From Tribonema minus (taxonomy: Eukaryota > Sar > Xanthophyceae > Tribonematales > Tribonemataceae): a DNA stretch of 64,000 nt. Below are positions 10,858 through 21,649 of this stretch, piece by piece (position 1 is the first letter of the stretch; every line of letters begins with the position of its first letter). The translations under genes were made by a program, and so were the position numbers. Under the pieces are notes generated by a model. It did not search any database, was not told the origin of the DNA, and worked only from the letters and a program-made list of their open reading frames with translations. Location: positions 124,001 to 188,000 of the forward strand of contig JAFCMP010000070.1 of the NCBI GenBank assembly GCA_017506865.1. Direction: 5' to 3'.

Positions 10858-13212
10858 ATGGCGGAGGAGAAGGCGACCACGGACCCGCTCGTCGCGGCGG
10901 GCTCGCGCTTTGCGCAGCTCAAGGCGGATGCTCAGGCGAAGGCGCTCAACGGCGACTTCGGCGCCGCGGGCGCCGCATACCAGACCGCCATCGCGGAGAT
11001 CATCAACTCGACGCCGAACCTGAGCGATGAGGCGCTGCTGGAGATCAGCAAGTGCTACGGCAACATGTCCATGATGCAGCTGCGGCGCGGGCTGCCGCAG
11101 GACGCGCTGTACTTTGGCGACGCGGCCGTGCGCTACTCGCCACGCTGGGGCATGGTGAGCGGCGGCGGCGGCGGCGATGGCGGCGGTGCTCAGTGACAGC
11201 GCTCTGGCGGCGCGCCGTCCGTGCACTGCGCTCGGATGCATGCCTGATGTTTGCTGCGTCAGAAAGCAGGGACGGTCGTGTCGCGCGCTGCCTGCCCGTT
11301 GCCGGCGCCGTTGCAAATTGGCGTGGGAATATGCGGATCGCTGCTGGAGGAGAGAGTCAGGGCCAGGGTCCGAGTCGCGGGGCGTGCCGCACGGAGGAGT
11401 CACGCTGCTGCGCCGGCGCAGCGGCCGCCGCTGCTGCGGCGTCGCAAGTGTCGCTCAGAGCGCTCGTGCGCGGCGGCGCGCTGCAGCGCTCGTCCGTGGC
11501 GTGCCGGCGGCGTCACGGCGAGCCGCAACAGCAATGAGCGCTGCTCGCGGCGCGGCGCAAATGTTGCTGTCTGCACACGCTCACTGTCCTTCGCATTGGG
11601 GCTGTCGCAGCAGTTGTGATTGAGACGTAGCGGCGCGGCGCTTCCCCCAGTAGCGCAGTAGAGGGAGCGGCGGCACGTAGATGGCAGCGCCCACCTACCT
11701 CTAAACCTAACCCCTCATCCAGGGCAAGCGTGCGCACGACAGCACGCTGCATGCGCACTCCCGACTGCGCCCGCCTCTCACACACACTGCAGAGGAACGA
11801 GGTTTCCTGCCTTAGCCGGATGTCTGACCCCCTTTCCCTCCCCCCGCGCCGCTGCCCTGCACCCCCACCCCCCCCTCCCCGGCGGCAGGCGCACGCGTGC
11901 TGCGCGGCGGCGCTGGAGGGCATGGGCCTGCACGACCGCGCGTGGTGCGCGTACGCCAAGGCCGCGGACCTGTGCGCGGACGACGGCGACGTCGACGCCG
12001 CGGAGGAGTTCTACCGCGACGAGATGCGCGAGTACATGCTCGCCAAGGCGCAGCACCGCCAGGCGCGCCACGCCGCCGCCGCGGGCGCCGCGGCGGCGGC
12101 GGCGGCGTCCGCGCCGGCGGCGCCCATCGCCGGCGAGGAGAAGGCGGATGACAGCGGCGCGGAGAGCGGCGGCGGCGACGGCGACGGCGGCGGCGGCCTT
12201 AAGTCCGCCCCTGCCGCCCTCGCTGCCGCCGCCGCCGCAGATGACGCGGACAGCGCCGGCGGCAGCGGCGGCGCTGGCGACGGCGGCTCGGCGGCGGCGG
12301 CGGCGGCGGCAGCGGCCAGCCCGCTGCTGCGCGCGCTCACGGGCGCCGCCGCGGGCGTCATGGACGCGCTGTCGTCGCTGCTGGGGCCGTGCGACCTCGC
12401 GCGCGTGGAGAACACGTGCCGCTTCTTCGGCGCCGCGCCGGCGACCATGAGGACGCGGCGGCGGCGCGTCGCACGCTGCGCGCGGCTGCTGTCCGCGCTG
12501 CCGTCGTCGCGGCCGCTGCGTTACGCGGTGCGCGACTACTGCAACGAGGCCGCCGCCGCTGGCGCCGGCGATGGCGGCGGCGCGGCGGACAAGCAGGTCG
12601 TGTCGAGCGTGTGCGGCGACGTGCGCGCGGCGTGCGACAAGGAGACGGCGCAGGCCGTCGCGGCGCTCGTCAGCGCCGCCGCCAAGGCGATGCCGCCGTG
12701 GTTCACGTGGCGGCGCGCGCGCGACGCGCCCGCGGAGACGGCCGCGCTGCTGAGCGTCGCCGGCGGCAGCGCGCCGCGCGGCGAGCGCCACGCGTTCTGG
12801 CACGCCGCCGTGCAGAAGCGCGCGCTCGCGGCGGCGCTCACGCCGCTGGCCGCGGGCGTGCCGCCGGACGCGTGCGCGCTGCGCTGGCTGCTGCGCGCGG
12901 CGCCGCGCAAGGCGCGCGCGGACGCCGTCACCGCCGCGCTGCGCTCGCTGCGCGCCGCGCTCACGCGGCCGCGGCCGCGCCCACGCGCCCTCCTCGACGG
13001 TTACCCCGCGGCGGCGGCGAACGGCGGCAGCGGCGAGCCGCTCGCCGCGGAGGTCGGCGAGCGCGCCAACGCGCTCGTCGTTGCGAGGCTGCGCGACATC
13101 TACCTGTACGACGTGGACGGCGAGGTGTGCCGGCTGCTGCTGGCGGTGCACGCGCGCAAGGACGACCACCCGCGCGGCGGCAGCAGCCGCGACGGCGGCG
13201 GCGACGGCGACG

Positions 13213-13243
<31 letters not shown>

Positions 13244-13545
13244 GCGGCACCGGCGCGGGCACATGCGCAGCGGCAGCGGCAGCAGCGGCTCGCGCGCGCC
13301 GGCGCTGGAGGCGTGGACGGATGAGCAGACGGCGGAGGTGGAGGACGCGGCGTGCGGCGCGCTGAGCGCGATGGCGGAGACGGGGACGGCGGTCCTGGAG
13401 GCGGCGGACGGCGCGCTGCTGGCGCGGCTCGGCGAATTCCTGCGCCACACGGACGCGCTATTTGAGGGGCTGCCGGCGCGCATCCCCGCGTCGCGCATGG
13501 ACGTAGAGGACCAGGACCTGCACTCCGGCGGCAGCGACCTCAGCG

Positions 13546-13609
<64 letters not shown>

Positions 13610-14459
13610 GGAGCCGGACATGCGGCGCGCGGCGGCGCGCGCGGTGGCGCGCGCGCGGTCGCAGGACCCCCTCGAGATGGCCAGCTACTTCAAGGGCGAC
13701 GTGCGGCAGGCGCGGCAGTGGCGTGCGGCGCTGCTGCGCGTCGCCGACTGGCTCGACGCGAACGACGCGGGGCACTGGCCCGCGCTCGTGCTGTCGCAGC
13801 GCGTGCACTCGCACCTCCTCGACACAGGCGACGCGTTCATCTCCGCGGACTCGCTCGCGCTCTTCGCCGTCAAGTGGTCGCTGCAGGTGGGTGGGCGTGG
13901 CAGGGCGTGCGGTGCAGATGTGCGCCCGCCGCGTGTGTAGCGTTCGTCCCGCGGCGGCGGCGGCGCTCTTGCAAACACGTGCGGTGACACTTGCGCTTTT
14001 GAAAGTAGGCTCTGACGCAGCGAGAGGAGGGCGCTCTGTGCAGGTTGACTTCGTGTTGCTGCAGACTTCATGTTGCTGCAGCTTGTCTGTTTGTGGGGGA
14101 TGATACCCCCTCCATCCAGGTTGGCGCTATACCAGGCTCGAGGCCGATGCACGTGGATTATGCCTGGCGCTTCACGAGGATGGGTTCTGCGAATGCCTCT
14201 TGCAGTCAGCCTCCTTACTGCGCCATTGCCGCCGCCGCCGCCGCCATCGCGCAGGCGTCCGACGGCGGGCTGCGGCCCGGGCACGGCGGCGACGCGCTGC
14301 GCAGCGCGCTGCAGTCGGAGCGGCGCGAGGTCGGCAGCGGCGCCGTGCGCGCCATGGCCAACTTCATTGCGGGGCACGGCGAGATGATGACGGTGCGCGC
14401 GTTCGCGCTCGCGGAGTGGCACGAGTGGGAGGCGCGCTCGCCGCGCAGCTCGCTGCGGT

Positions 14460-14461
<2 letters not shown>
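10858..14461 (+). CDS. TPR and F-box-like protein with Ala/Gly-rich linkers
   Basis: Three exons (10858-11154, 11889-13886, 14255-14461), all joined in phase 0, give 833 residues. The start MAEEKATTDP has a good eukaryotic context (gcgATGG). Residues about 10-150 form helical repeats of the TPR type: AKALNGDFGAAGAAYQTAIA, then a long helix pair through QDALYFGDAAVRYSP, continued across the intron by GLHDRAWCAYAKAADLCA. A short F-box-like helix (LLGPCDLARVENTCRFFG, about residue 263-281) follows an Ala-rich linker. The rest is alpha-helical with disordered Gly runs (GGC tract at 13543-13610). TPR plus F-box would suggest a scaffold for ubiquitin ligase or protein-protein contacts, but the F-box call is weak. 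No in-frame stop occurs in the 1998-base middle exon. Intron 1 (11155-11888) has a C-rich tract before its acceptor. Confidence 0.65.
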
Positions 14462-14526
<65 letters not shown>

Positions 14527-14539
14527 GCCGCCGCCGCCT

Positions 14540-14582
<43 letters not shown>

Positions 14583-14600
14583 TGCCGCCGCTGCCGCTGC
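14462..14600. repeat. (GCC)n microsatellite directly after the TPR gene stop codon
   Basis: Nearly pure GCC trinucleotides for about 130 bases, with a few CTG/CAC/TCC interruptions, beginning at the base after TAG. It would lie in the 3' UTR of the TPR gene. Confidence 0.9.
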
Positions 14601-16100
14601 CGCAGCCGCAGCCGCAGCCGTCCCCCCTTGAGCACGTCCGCGGGCGGCGGTGCGGCGTTGCTTGCTTGCCAGCGTCCGCCGCCGCTCAATGCTGTGATGA
14701 GTGTGGATGCGTGCAGGGACCTTGGGCCATGTGGGTGTGGGGATGGTGTCACGGTTGGCGTGCAGAGATAGAATCGCCCTTTGCTGTTGCTGCCGCGCCG
14801 TCGTGTCGGGGCTGCCAAGCACGAACAGCGTTTCCGCGCATTCGCAGCTGGCGGGGCTTGGTGGGTGACTCGAGGCCTTGACCTGTCAGAGTCAAATCAG
14901 CATCTTGAGTCGAGAGTGCGTCAACCAGGTCGTCGGCAGCTTGGGGCGACGTTGCAGCACTGTTGTACTACTTGCCGAGGAACCGTGTCGTGTGTTGTTT
15001 GAGGCAGACTGGAGAGTGGTGCTGCGCCGGGGGGGGGGGGAGACACGGGGCAGGGGGGGCGGGACGGGGTGGGGGTGGGGGGGGGGGGGCTATTTGCGAT
15101 GCATGACGTGGCGTGCCACAAATACTGTGCCAGCGCGAGGTTGTGTCTTTACGTAGCGATAGTGCTAGGGTGCTACCTGTACCACTGTGTTGATCCATCA
15201 TTTCTACAGTTTCTTGTGCGCTTCCGATGTCGGGAGCATCATGGTGGCAACCAACTGGTGTCCTTCAAGCCCGGTCACAGGATATTGGGCCTGGTTCTGG
15301 CCGTAATGAGGCTGATGGTCATGGTCCATTGTTTAGCGTATTGCACTGGAGCAATGCAAGCACAGTCTGGCATTGCAGTTACAGCCTGCCGCCACAATCC
15401 AAAACAGACTTTATACCATAGCCTGCCTGTGCCGATTGATCCCCGGGCTCTAATCGCAGAGGTGATTGTGTATTATTTACTGGCGTCATTCGTCGCTTTG
15501 CTGTACCTGCCATGGCAGGAGCACGCATGCGTGCATGTTCGGAATCAGTCATGCCGTGATGCAGTGACTATGTGCCTGGGTTTCAGATGTGTTGCAGCAC
15601 GATGTCTCCTGTCACTTCTGCTCTTGCTATTGTTGACGTTGCAGACGGTATGAACGTGCTCTGCCACCAGACTGCCAGCAAACTCACGCCCACTGATAGA
15701 TCATGCATATATGCATTTTATCCCGTGTTCAGACAGTCAATGCCGGCGCTCATCTCAAGAGCTGGGGGCACAGTCGGACGACCTTGAGGGCAATGCAAGG
15801 TCAGGATTGGAGTTTGCTTGCTTCTGATCAGCCTCCTTTTTACATCACTGCAAGACGCAGGAGGGCCTCATATGCGTGCATAGTGCCAGTACAAAAGTAG
15901 CAGCGCTTCACGTAATGTCGTTGTCGGCAAGCGCGCCGCTGCAATGTTGTATTGATCTATCTCGAGTGCACACAGTCATAGTCACGTCACCACGGGCAGT
16001 AGATCATCTAAAAAGTTGAAGTAAAATATGCCGAAGGCCACCACAGCACCAGAACGAGCTGCAGAATCAAAGGCACTGGGTGCTATACCCGCGGGCCACC
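14601..16100. other. Intergenic region
   Basis: No supported gene. G-homopolymers at 15029-15090, next to a possible minus-strand acceptor (ctgcgcc at about 15022), hint at a minus-strand intron end, but only a short open stretch follows. The 195-codon plus frame at 15069-15653 has no family signature and non-coding-like base use. Confidence 0.45.
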
Positions 16101-18036
16101 ATGGTGGCCAAGCTGTGCTTCGTTTCACGGCTAGCGGGCTTGAAATACCAGCATCAGCAACAGGACCTCGAGCGCAAGCTGCTGTGTGGTGCCAGCGCAA
16201 CCAGCACCGCCGACGACGACAGCGCTGCTGCGGCCAGCGCTTACGTCGCGCCTTCACCTATACTCGATGAGGCGGCGGCCGCTGACGCCACGGATGGCGA
16301 GCAAGGCAAGATCGTGATTTCGTGATTTTGTGTTTCATGATGAGCTTGCCTGATGGCGTGACCATTGGTCACGCGTTTTCGCCTGTTTTCGTCGCTCATT
16401 TGCAAGGAACGCCTGACTAGACAGCTGCAGAAGCAGAGGAGAGTAGTAGCGTGTATGCATCCTACCAGGACCAATACGTGTTCTGCATTTTGCCTACCCA
16501 CACATTATTGCCTTCAACCTCGCACTTCCCACTGTTTCGTGAAGCCTTTACGTTGGTCTGCATCCGGTCTGCAGCACGGCGGCGTATATTCGCTCACAAT
16601 ATCTGACTGTTTGTGTTGTCGCGTGGCTCCTGTTGTTGCAGACGAGCGCACCCTCGCAGAGCTCTCAGGCATGCCTGATGACAGGCGCATGCGCAGCCGA
16701 GAAAGGAACAGGCTCCATGCTCGCAAAACCAGGTACACTTGCCGTCTCGCATCTACAACTGCAACACTCTGGCACTGCAATTATTGCGGAAGCGGTACCG
16801 CAGAGGTTCGCTGTTGTCTTGGCCCTGTGTGCAGCTCTGGACTGAAACCATGCATGTCTCCCTTCTCATCACTTGTGTGCTAAGCATTGCCTTGAGCTGG
16901 CCAGCCACGGCAACACATTTTTCTCATGTGGCTGCGGCTCATGCAGCACCGCCTTGCTCAGCGCAGCACACCAATCATGCCGACCGCACTATTCTCTGAT
17001 GCGCCGCAGGCAGCGCAAGAAGCAGCAGCTGGAGGGCCTTCAGGACAGGATCCGCGCGCTGCGCAGGGAGGCGGAGGCGCTGCACTGGCAGGCGCAGCAG
17101 CAGCAGCAGCAGCAGGCGGCCCTCGGCGCCTCCGCCGCCGCCGCGCAGCGCGCTCCCGCGGCTGCGGACGCAACCGCCGACGCCGCCGCAGCCGACTGCC
17201 GCGCGCACGCCGCCGCGCACGCGGCCGCTCTCTCTGCGCTGCTCGCCCAGAGCAACCACATGGACCAGGAGTACACGGCGTCGCTCTCGGAGGTGGCGGC
17301 GGCGGAGCGCGCGCGCGCGGCGTCTGCGGCCGCCGCCGCCGCCGCGGACCCCGCCGCCGCCGCCGCCGTGCGCACGCAGCAGCGCCGCGAGCGCAACAGG
17401 ATGCACGCCAAGCGCGCGCGCGACCGCAAGCGCCTGCTCGTGGAGGCGAGCACCGCCATCGTCGGGCTGCTCGAGGCGCGCAACGCGCTCGAGCAGGGGC
17501 GGCTGCGCCGCGCCGCCGCCGCCGCCGCGCTGCCGCCGCCCGCCGCCGCCGCCGCGATAGCAGCCGCTGCTGCGCCCGTCGCCGCCGACCTGGACCCTCT
17601 GCCAGAGGACGTCTTTGAGCTGTGGGCGTACGCGCAGACCGGACCGCTGCCGCTGACGCTTGATGTTGACATGCCGGTGCGGCGGGTGTCGGCGCGGCGC
17701 ACGAGAGTCAGCGGCGGCGGCGGCGGCACCGGCGGCGGCGGAAGCAGCAGCGACACGGCGTCGGAGCACGAGGCAGAGGCGACGTCGCGCGAGCCGTCGA
17801 GCGTCAGCAGCTCGGAGGAGTGCGGTTTTGACAGCGTGCGCCATGCGGACGCTGCGTGCCGGCACGTCACCAAACGCGCGCGCCTTAGCGGCAGTGCTGG
17901 TTCGACGCGCTCCGCCGTTGCCGCCGCTGCTGCTGAGCAGGTGGCATCGCTCGACGGAGGTGATGCTGCGCGGGATGCCGCTGCTGGGGGAGGCGTGGTC
18001 GTACAGCATCCAGCTGCGGCGACGTGGATGGTGTAG
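16101..18036 (+). CDS. Transcription factor with two bZIP basic regions
   Basis: Exons 16101-16305, 16642-16732 and 17010-18036 (phases 1 and 2) give 440 residues. The start has a perfect context, gccaccATGG. Joining exons 2 and 3 creates the first basic region, RERNRLHARKTRQRKKQQ, in which N-x7-R is intact, followed by a zipper-like heptad stretch (LEGL, RIRAL, REAEAL). A second, separate basic region, RRERNRMHAKRARDRKRL, with the same N-x7-R signature (about 17380-17435), is followed by LLVEASTAIVGLLEARNALEQ. Between them is an Ala/Gln-rich linker of about 100 residues. The C-terminal third is Ser/Gly-rich and probably disordered. The first intron appears to use a GC donor (CAAG|GCAAGA), the only site near there that keeps phase. 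The protein is a likely nuclear DNA-binding regulator; targets are unknown. The two basic regions resemble each other and suggest internal duplication. Confidence 0.78.
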
Positions 18037-18045
18037 GCAGCAGCG

Positions 18046-18130
18046 CATGCGGCAGCAACGCATGCGGCAGCAGGGCATGCGGCAGCAGGGCATGCGGCAG
18101 CAGCGCTGGCGGCAGCAGCAGCGGCAGCAG
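18046..18130. repeat. 15-bp minisatellite (gcatgcggcagcagg)
   Basis: About four to five imperfect units just past the bZIP stop codon, grading into CAG/CGG triplets. It is probably 3' UTR. Confidence 0.8.
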
Positions 18131-19689
18131 CGGCAGCCACGAGGCTTGTGGACGCCGCATAGGCTGCCACAGATGGACCTGACGGAGCAAGGAGGGAGAG
18201 CAAATCTGCAGGCGCACGTAACGTTTCTTGCAGCCATATCATGGTGAGACGCGTACTATTGCCAGCATTGGGGAAGGGGAAAGGGGCGGGGGTCGCATGA
18301 GGGGTCATGGGGGCAGAGGGGGGGCACATTTGAGCGCACTGTGTCATCAGGTGCGCTCCCGGCGGTCGAGCACAATGTGGCCTGCCGTCAGCGAAGTGGG
18401 GCTCACGTGCCCGCACAACCGCGTTTATACAGTACCGCAACCGAAAACTTACATAGAGGGGCGCCGGCCGTGTGTGTCGTGTGCACACAGCAAGCGTCAA
18501 GCAGCGCTTATGATGCAGATTTCAGGTAGGGGCTGATCTGGGGGGGGGATGTGGGATGGGGGACGGGGGACAAGAGGGGGTCGATCGCAGTGGCGTACAC
18601 GCTCTGGCACACAGTCGCCGGCGTGTTTTACTTTTCCTTCTTGAGGGCCCAGGATGCCTGCACACGTGCAGCGTGCGCACGTGCTTCTTTACATATTCCT
18701 CGCCTGCCACTGCACTGCAGCCATTGCCTACGATGGCAGTTACCCCAATACATAGCGGCACCCGCAGGGGATGGTGGTTTCCCCGTGCGCACGCGGGCGC
18801 GCCGCGAGTTTGTCTGCATGTCTCATAGCCCAGGCAGACAGATGTGAGGATGGCATTACAGCTCATCAAGAGATGGTGGAGGATTGCTTTCCTGCGCGGT
18901 TGTTTTGATTCCCCCGATGCGTTGTTATCGCATGTTGCTGGACTGATTGACTTGCTGGTGACATCTGTCAGAGGTGATCTGCATCTTTTTTGCTGCAACA
19001 AACTGTCTACTCTGCACAGTGCTGAACATTCAGTGTGTTGGTGTTCGCAAGAACTGAATTTATGGCATTTCGCAACGTCCTCAATCTGCTGCAAATGTAT
19101 CTGCTGCTCATGCTTCGTCACGCAATGACTGGCAGCGCAGCGACACTTCACCATGGTTACAGGTCAACTCATCTGTTGACAAATCGGGGGCTGATTTCTT
19201 TTTATGTTTTGGCGGCGAACACACTTCAAGTTCAACTTCTCCAAAGTTCTCGCTTGAAGTAAGCTTGAGTGTGTCGTACCTCCAAGCGTAGCTGCTCGTA
19301 GCTGATCAGGTAGCCGAGCACCTCCTGCTGTACAAGTGAGTCTCGGTGCTATGAATTCATGCGTATTTTATGATTCTCGCTCGCAACATCATGACCAGCA
19401 TCAGGCTTCGTCGATTATGCAACACTGCGTTGTGGGTAGGCGTATTGCAGCAGGATGTGCAAGTATTCTCTAATAGTTGGCCATATGAGGTAGGGTCCTT
19501 GCTTTTGTGGCGCACTCTTATGACCGCGCAAATACGAGTTCTTGGCTCTCGGCAAAACGCTAGGCCGGGGCTGCTGTCGTGCTGAAAGCTGAACAGTTAC
19601 AATTTGACTGCTAAGCAGCTTGAAAGCCCATCTGATGCTGAGCAGCCTGTCTGTCACGCTGGTCCCCGCATGCAGCAGCTGCTCTACTG
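18131..19689. other. Intergenic region
   Basis: No supported gene. G-rich runs occur at 18280-18320 and 18540-18580. The rest is mixed-composition DNA. Upstream exons of the BRCT gene could lie here but none is convincing. Confidence 0.45.
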
Positions 19690-20163
19690 ATGCCACCCGC
19701 ATTTCAAAACAAGATCTTCTCGGTCACGGGCTCGCTGGGCGCCGCACGCAGCACGCTCAAAGCACTAATTGGGCAGCACGGCGGGCAGGTCTCGAACATC
19801 GTCCACTCGCGCGTGTCGTACGTCGTGTGCAACGCGGAGGCCGTCGCCAACAACACGCAGCGCGTGCGCAAGGCCGCGCGCTTCGCCATACCCGTCGTGT
19901 CGGAGGCCTTCGTTGTGGAGAGCGCCGCGCAGCAGAAGCTGCTGGACTGGAAGCCGTATGCGCTGGCGAGCGGCGCGTCGGATGCAGCTGCTGCCGCGAG
20001 CGATTTGAATGAGCGGCGACAGGGCCAGGAGCGGAAGCAGGAGGAGGTTGCAGCACCGCCGCAAGGAGGCGGCCCCGAGCGCAAACGAGGGCGAGAGAGC
20101 GAACAAGGGGGCACCGCAAAGGCGACAGCAGTGCGGCCACCCAAGGCTGTCAAAAGCAAATGA
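19690..20163 (+). CDS. BRCT-domain protein
   Basis: A 157-codon frame ending in TGA. Residues about 5-95 fit a BRCT fold: FQNKIFSVTGSL at the start, then IGQHGGQVS (the family's GG turn), VSYVVCNAEAV, and IPVVSEAFVVE with a following DW for the last helix. The domain most resembles the BRCT of poly(ADP-ribose) polymerases, which bind other repair proteins, but no catalytic part is present here. The tail is basic and Gln/Glu/Lys-rich with KRGRE, a possible nuclear signal. The ATG at 19690 precedes the domain by only a few residues, so either the protein is small or an upstream exon was missed. Role in DNA damage response is inferred. Confidence 0.65.
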   Translation: MPPAFQNKIFSVTGSLGAARSTLKALIGQHGGQVSNIVHSRVSYVVCNAEAVANNTQRVRKAARFAIPVVSEAFVVESAAQQKLLDWKPYALASGASDAAAAASDLNERRQGQERKQEEVAAPPQGGGPERKRGRESEQGGTAKATAVRPPKAVKSK

Positions 20164-21649
20164 AATCTGATTGTCTGTGGGTTCTGGTGGAGAGCATGCA
20201 GCGGCTGTCTATGGTGTTGCCCCATTGCATCTGGTCAGGTGAAGGTGTGCCACGGACTAAGTAAGGGTTTGATGGCTGCAGCAATGAGCGCCCTTCATTA
20301 TACGTGACCCAGCCCAGAGCAGTGCTGCTGCCATCAACCTTGCTCGTTGCTACCATTTCTTCTTCATGGGTACCCAGACAGAAATGCCATTGCCACGGTT
20401 GAGCAGCACATCTGAGGTGAACATGATGTAGTAGCACACACATCTCCACATCTACTAAGAGGGTTGCAGTCAATATCTGCCGCCATGTAAAGGCAAGGCA
20501 GCAGCTGGCAACAGTGCGTCATGTGAATGAGCCATTGCACCACCACGCCGCAGATGGTCGCGGTCGCCGATTAGCATCATGGTGCACCTCAGCTGAACGC
20601 ATGATGCGCAGTCCACTTCCATAGAGTACAACGTCAGCAAGTTTGATGAGCCACGCCTGCTGAGCAGTGACACAGAGCGGTACATGCAAATGACCACGCG
20701 CAGCGCTGTCATCCATCGCGCACAAATGACACTGCTATATGCACCTGCCTGACCTATACACAACAGCAGTCATGCAGCAGCGGACCGAGCAAACACGCAC
20801 AGCAAGCGCAAGCGCTGACTAGCACGCACCCTGCGGAGTCGTCATAACTGATATTCTGCATGTGGTGCCGGAGACCGTAATGTGTGTTGCAGGCATGCGC
20901 GCCTGCTGCATCTGATATGTGTCGAAGCGAGCCCGCCGCCACGTGGCGCGGACGCGCGTGTGCAGCGCGATTTGCACATCTAGTGGTGATGTTCAGTACG
21001 ACCGACGCGGGTAATATACGATAATCTGCGCTGGCGCCGACTGAAACGATACCAGCAGCGGAAAGAAAAACCTTGCCTGTCAATCAGCGGACCCCCCGCC
21101 CCCCCTCTCTCAAACTCATTCCACCCACTCCCCCAGCAGCTGCCACAGAAACCGCCAATCCCGCCTAAGCACCGCCCCCGCTCCTGCCTATCGCGACAAA
21201 ACCTTGAGCAGCAAACCCCCCGTGCGCCAGCGGGTGTGCCGTCTGGCGGAGTCTGCGAGCCGAGCGCTGCGCAGCGCTTTGTGCTCCTCTCCACCCTCCT
21301 CCCGAAGGCCCTGCGAATTCTGCTCGTCAGCGCTGCTCCGCTGTGCTTGTGCAGCCGCCCACCGCCACAGCTGTCGCCGCCACCCCGCTGCACTGTGGCC
21401 CCGGTGCACCATCGCCGCCGCTGCTGCTGCCGCCGCCGCCGCCACTCCGCCGCTGCCGCCACCGCTGCCACCACCGCTGCCGCTGCAGCCGCCACCGCCG
21501 CCACCGCCACCGTCGCCACCGCCGCCGCCGCCGCTGCCGCCGTCGCTGCCGCCGCCAGCAGCTGCGCTCACCGCGCAGGCTCTACTGACGCCGCAGCCGC
21601 AGCGATGGGCTGGCGAAATGCTCAGGCCGTCGTCGTCTGCGTGTGCGCT
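20164..21649. other. Intergenic region with CCG/CGC-rich tract
   Basis: No supported gene. Between about 21410 and 21570 lies a CGC/CCG/CTG triplet-rich tract. The BRCT gene and the sigma-factor gene converge on this region, so it should hold both 3' UTRs. Confidence 0.5.

Noticed and set aside
11778-13448. 556-codon minus-strand open frame across the TPR gene
   Set aside because: It is the antisense shadow of the GC-rich middle exon (Arg/Ala-only composition), and the plus frame has a matching exon structure and TPR content.
15069-15653. 195-codon hydrophobic plus frame
   Set aside because: No family motif, no start context, ordinary spacer composition. Most likely chance.
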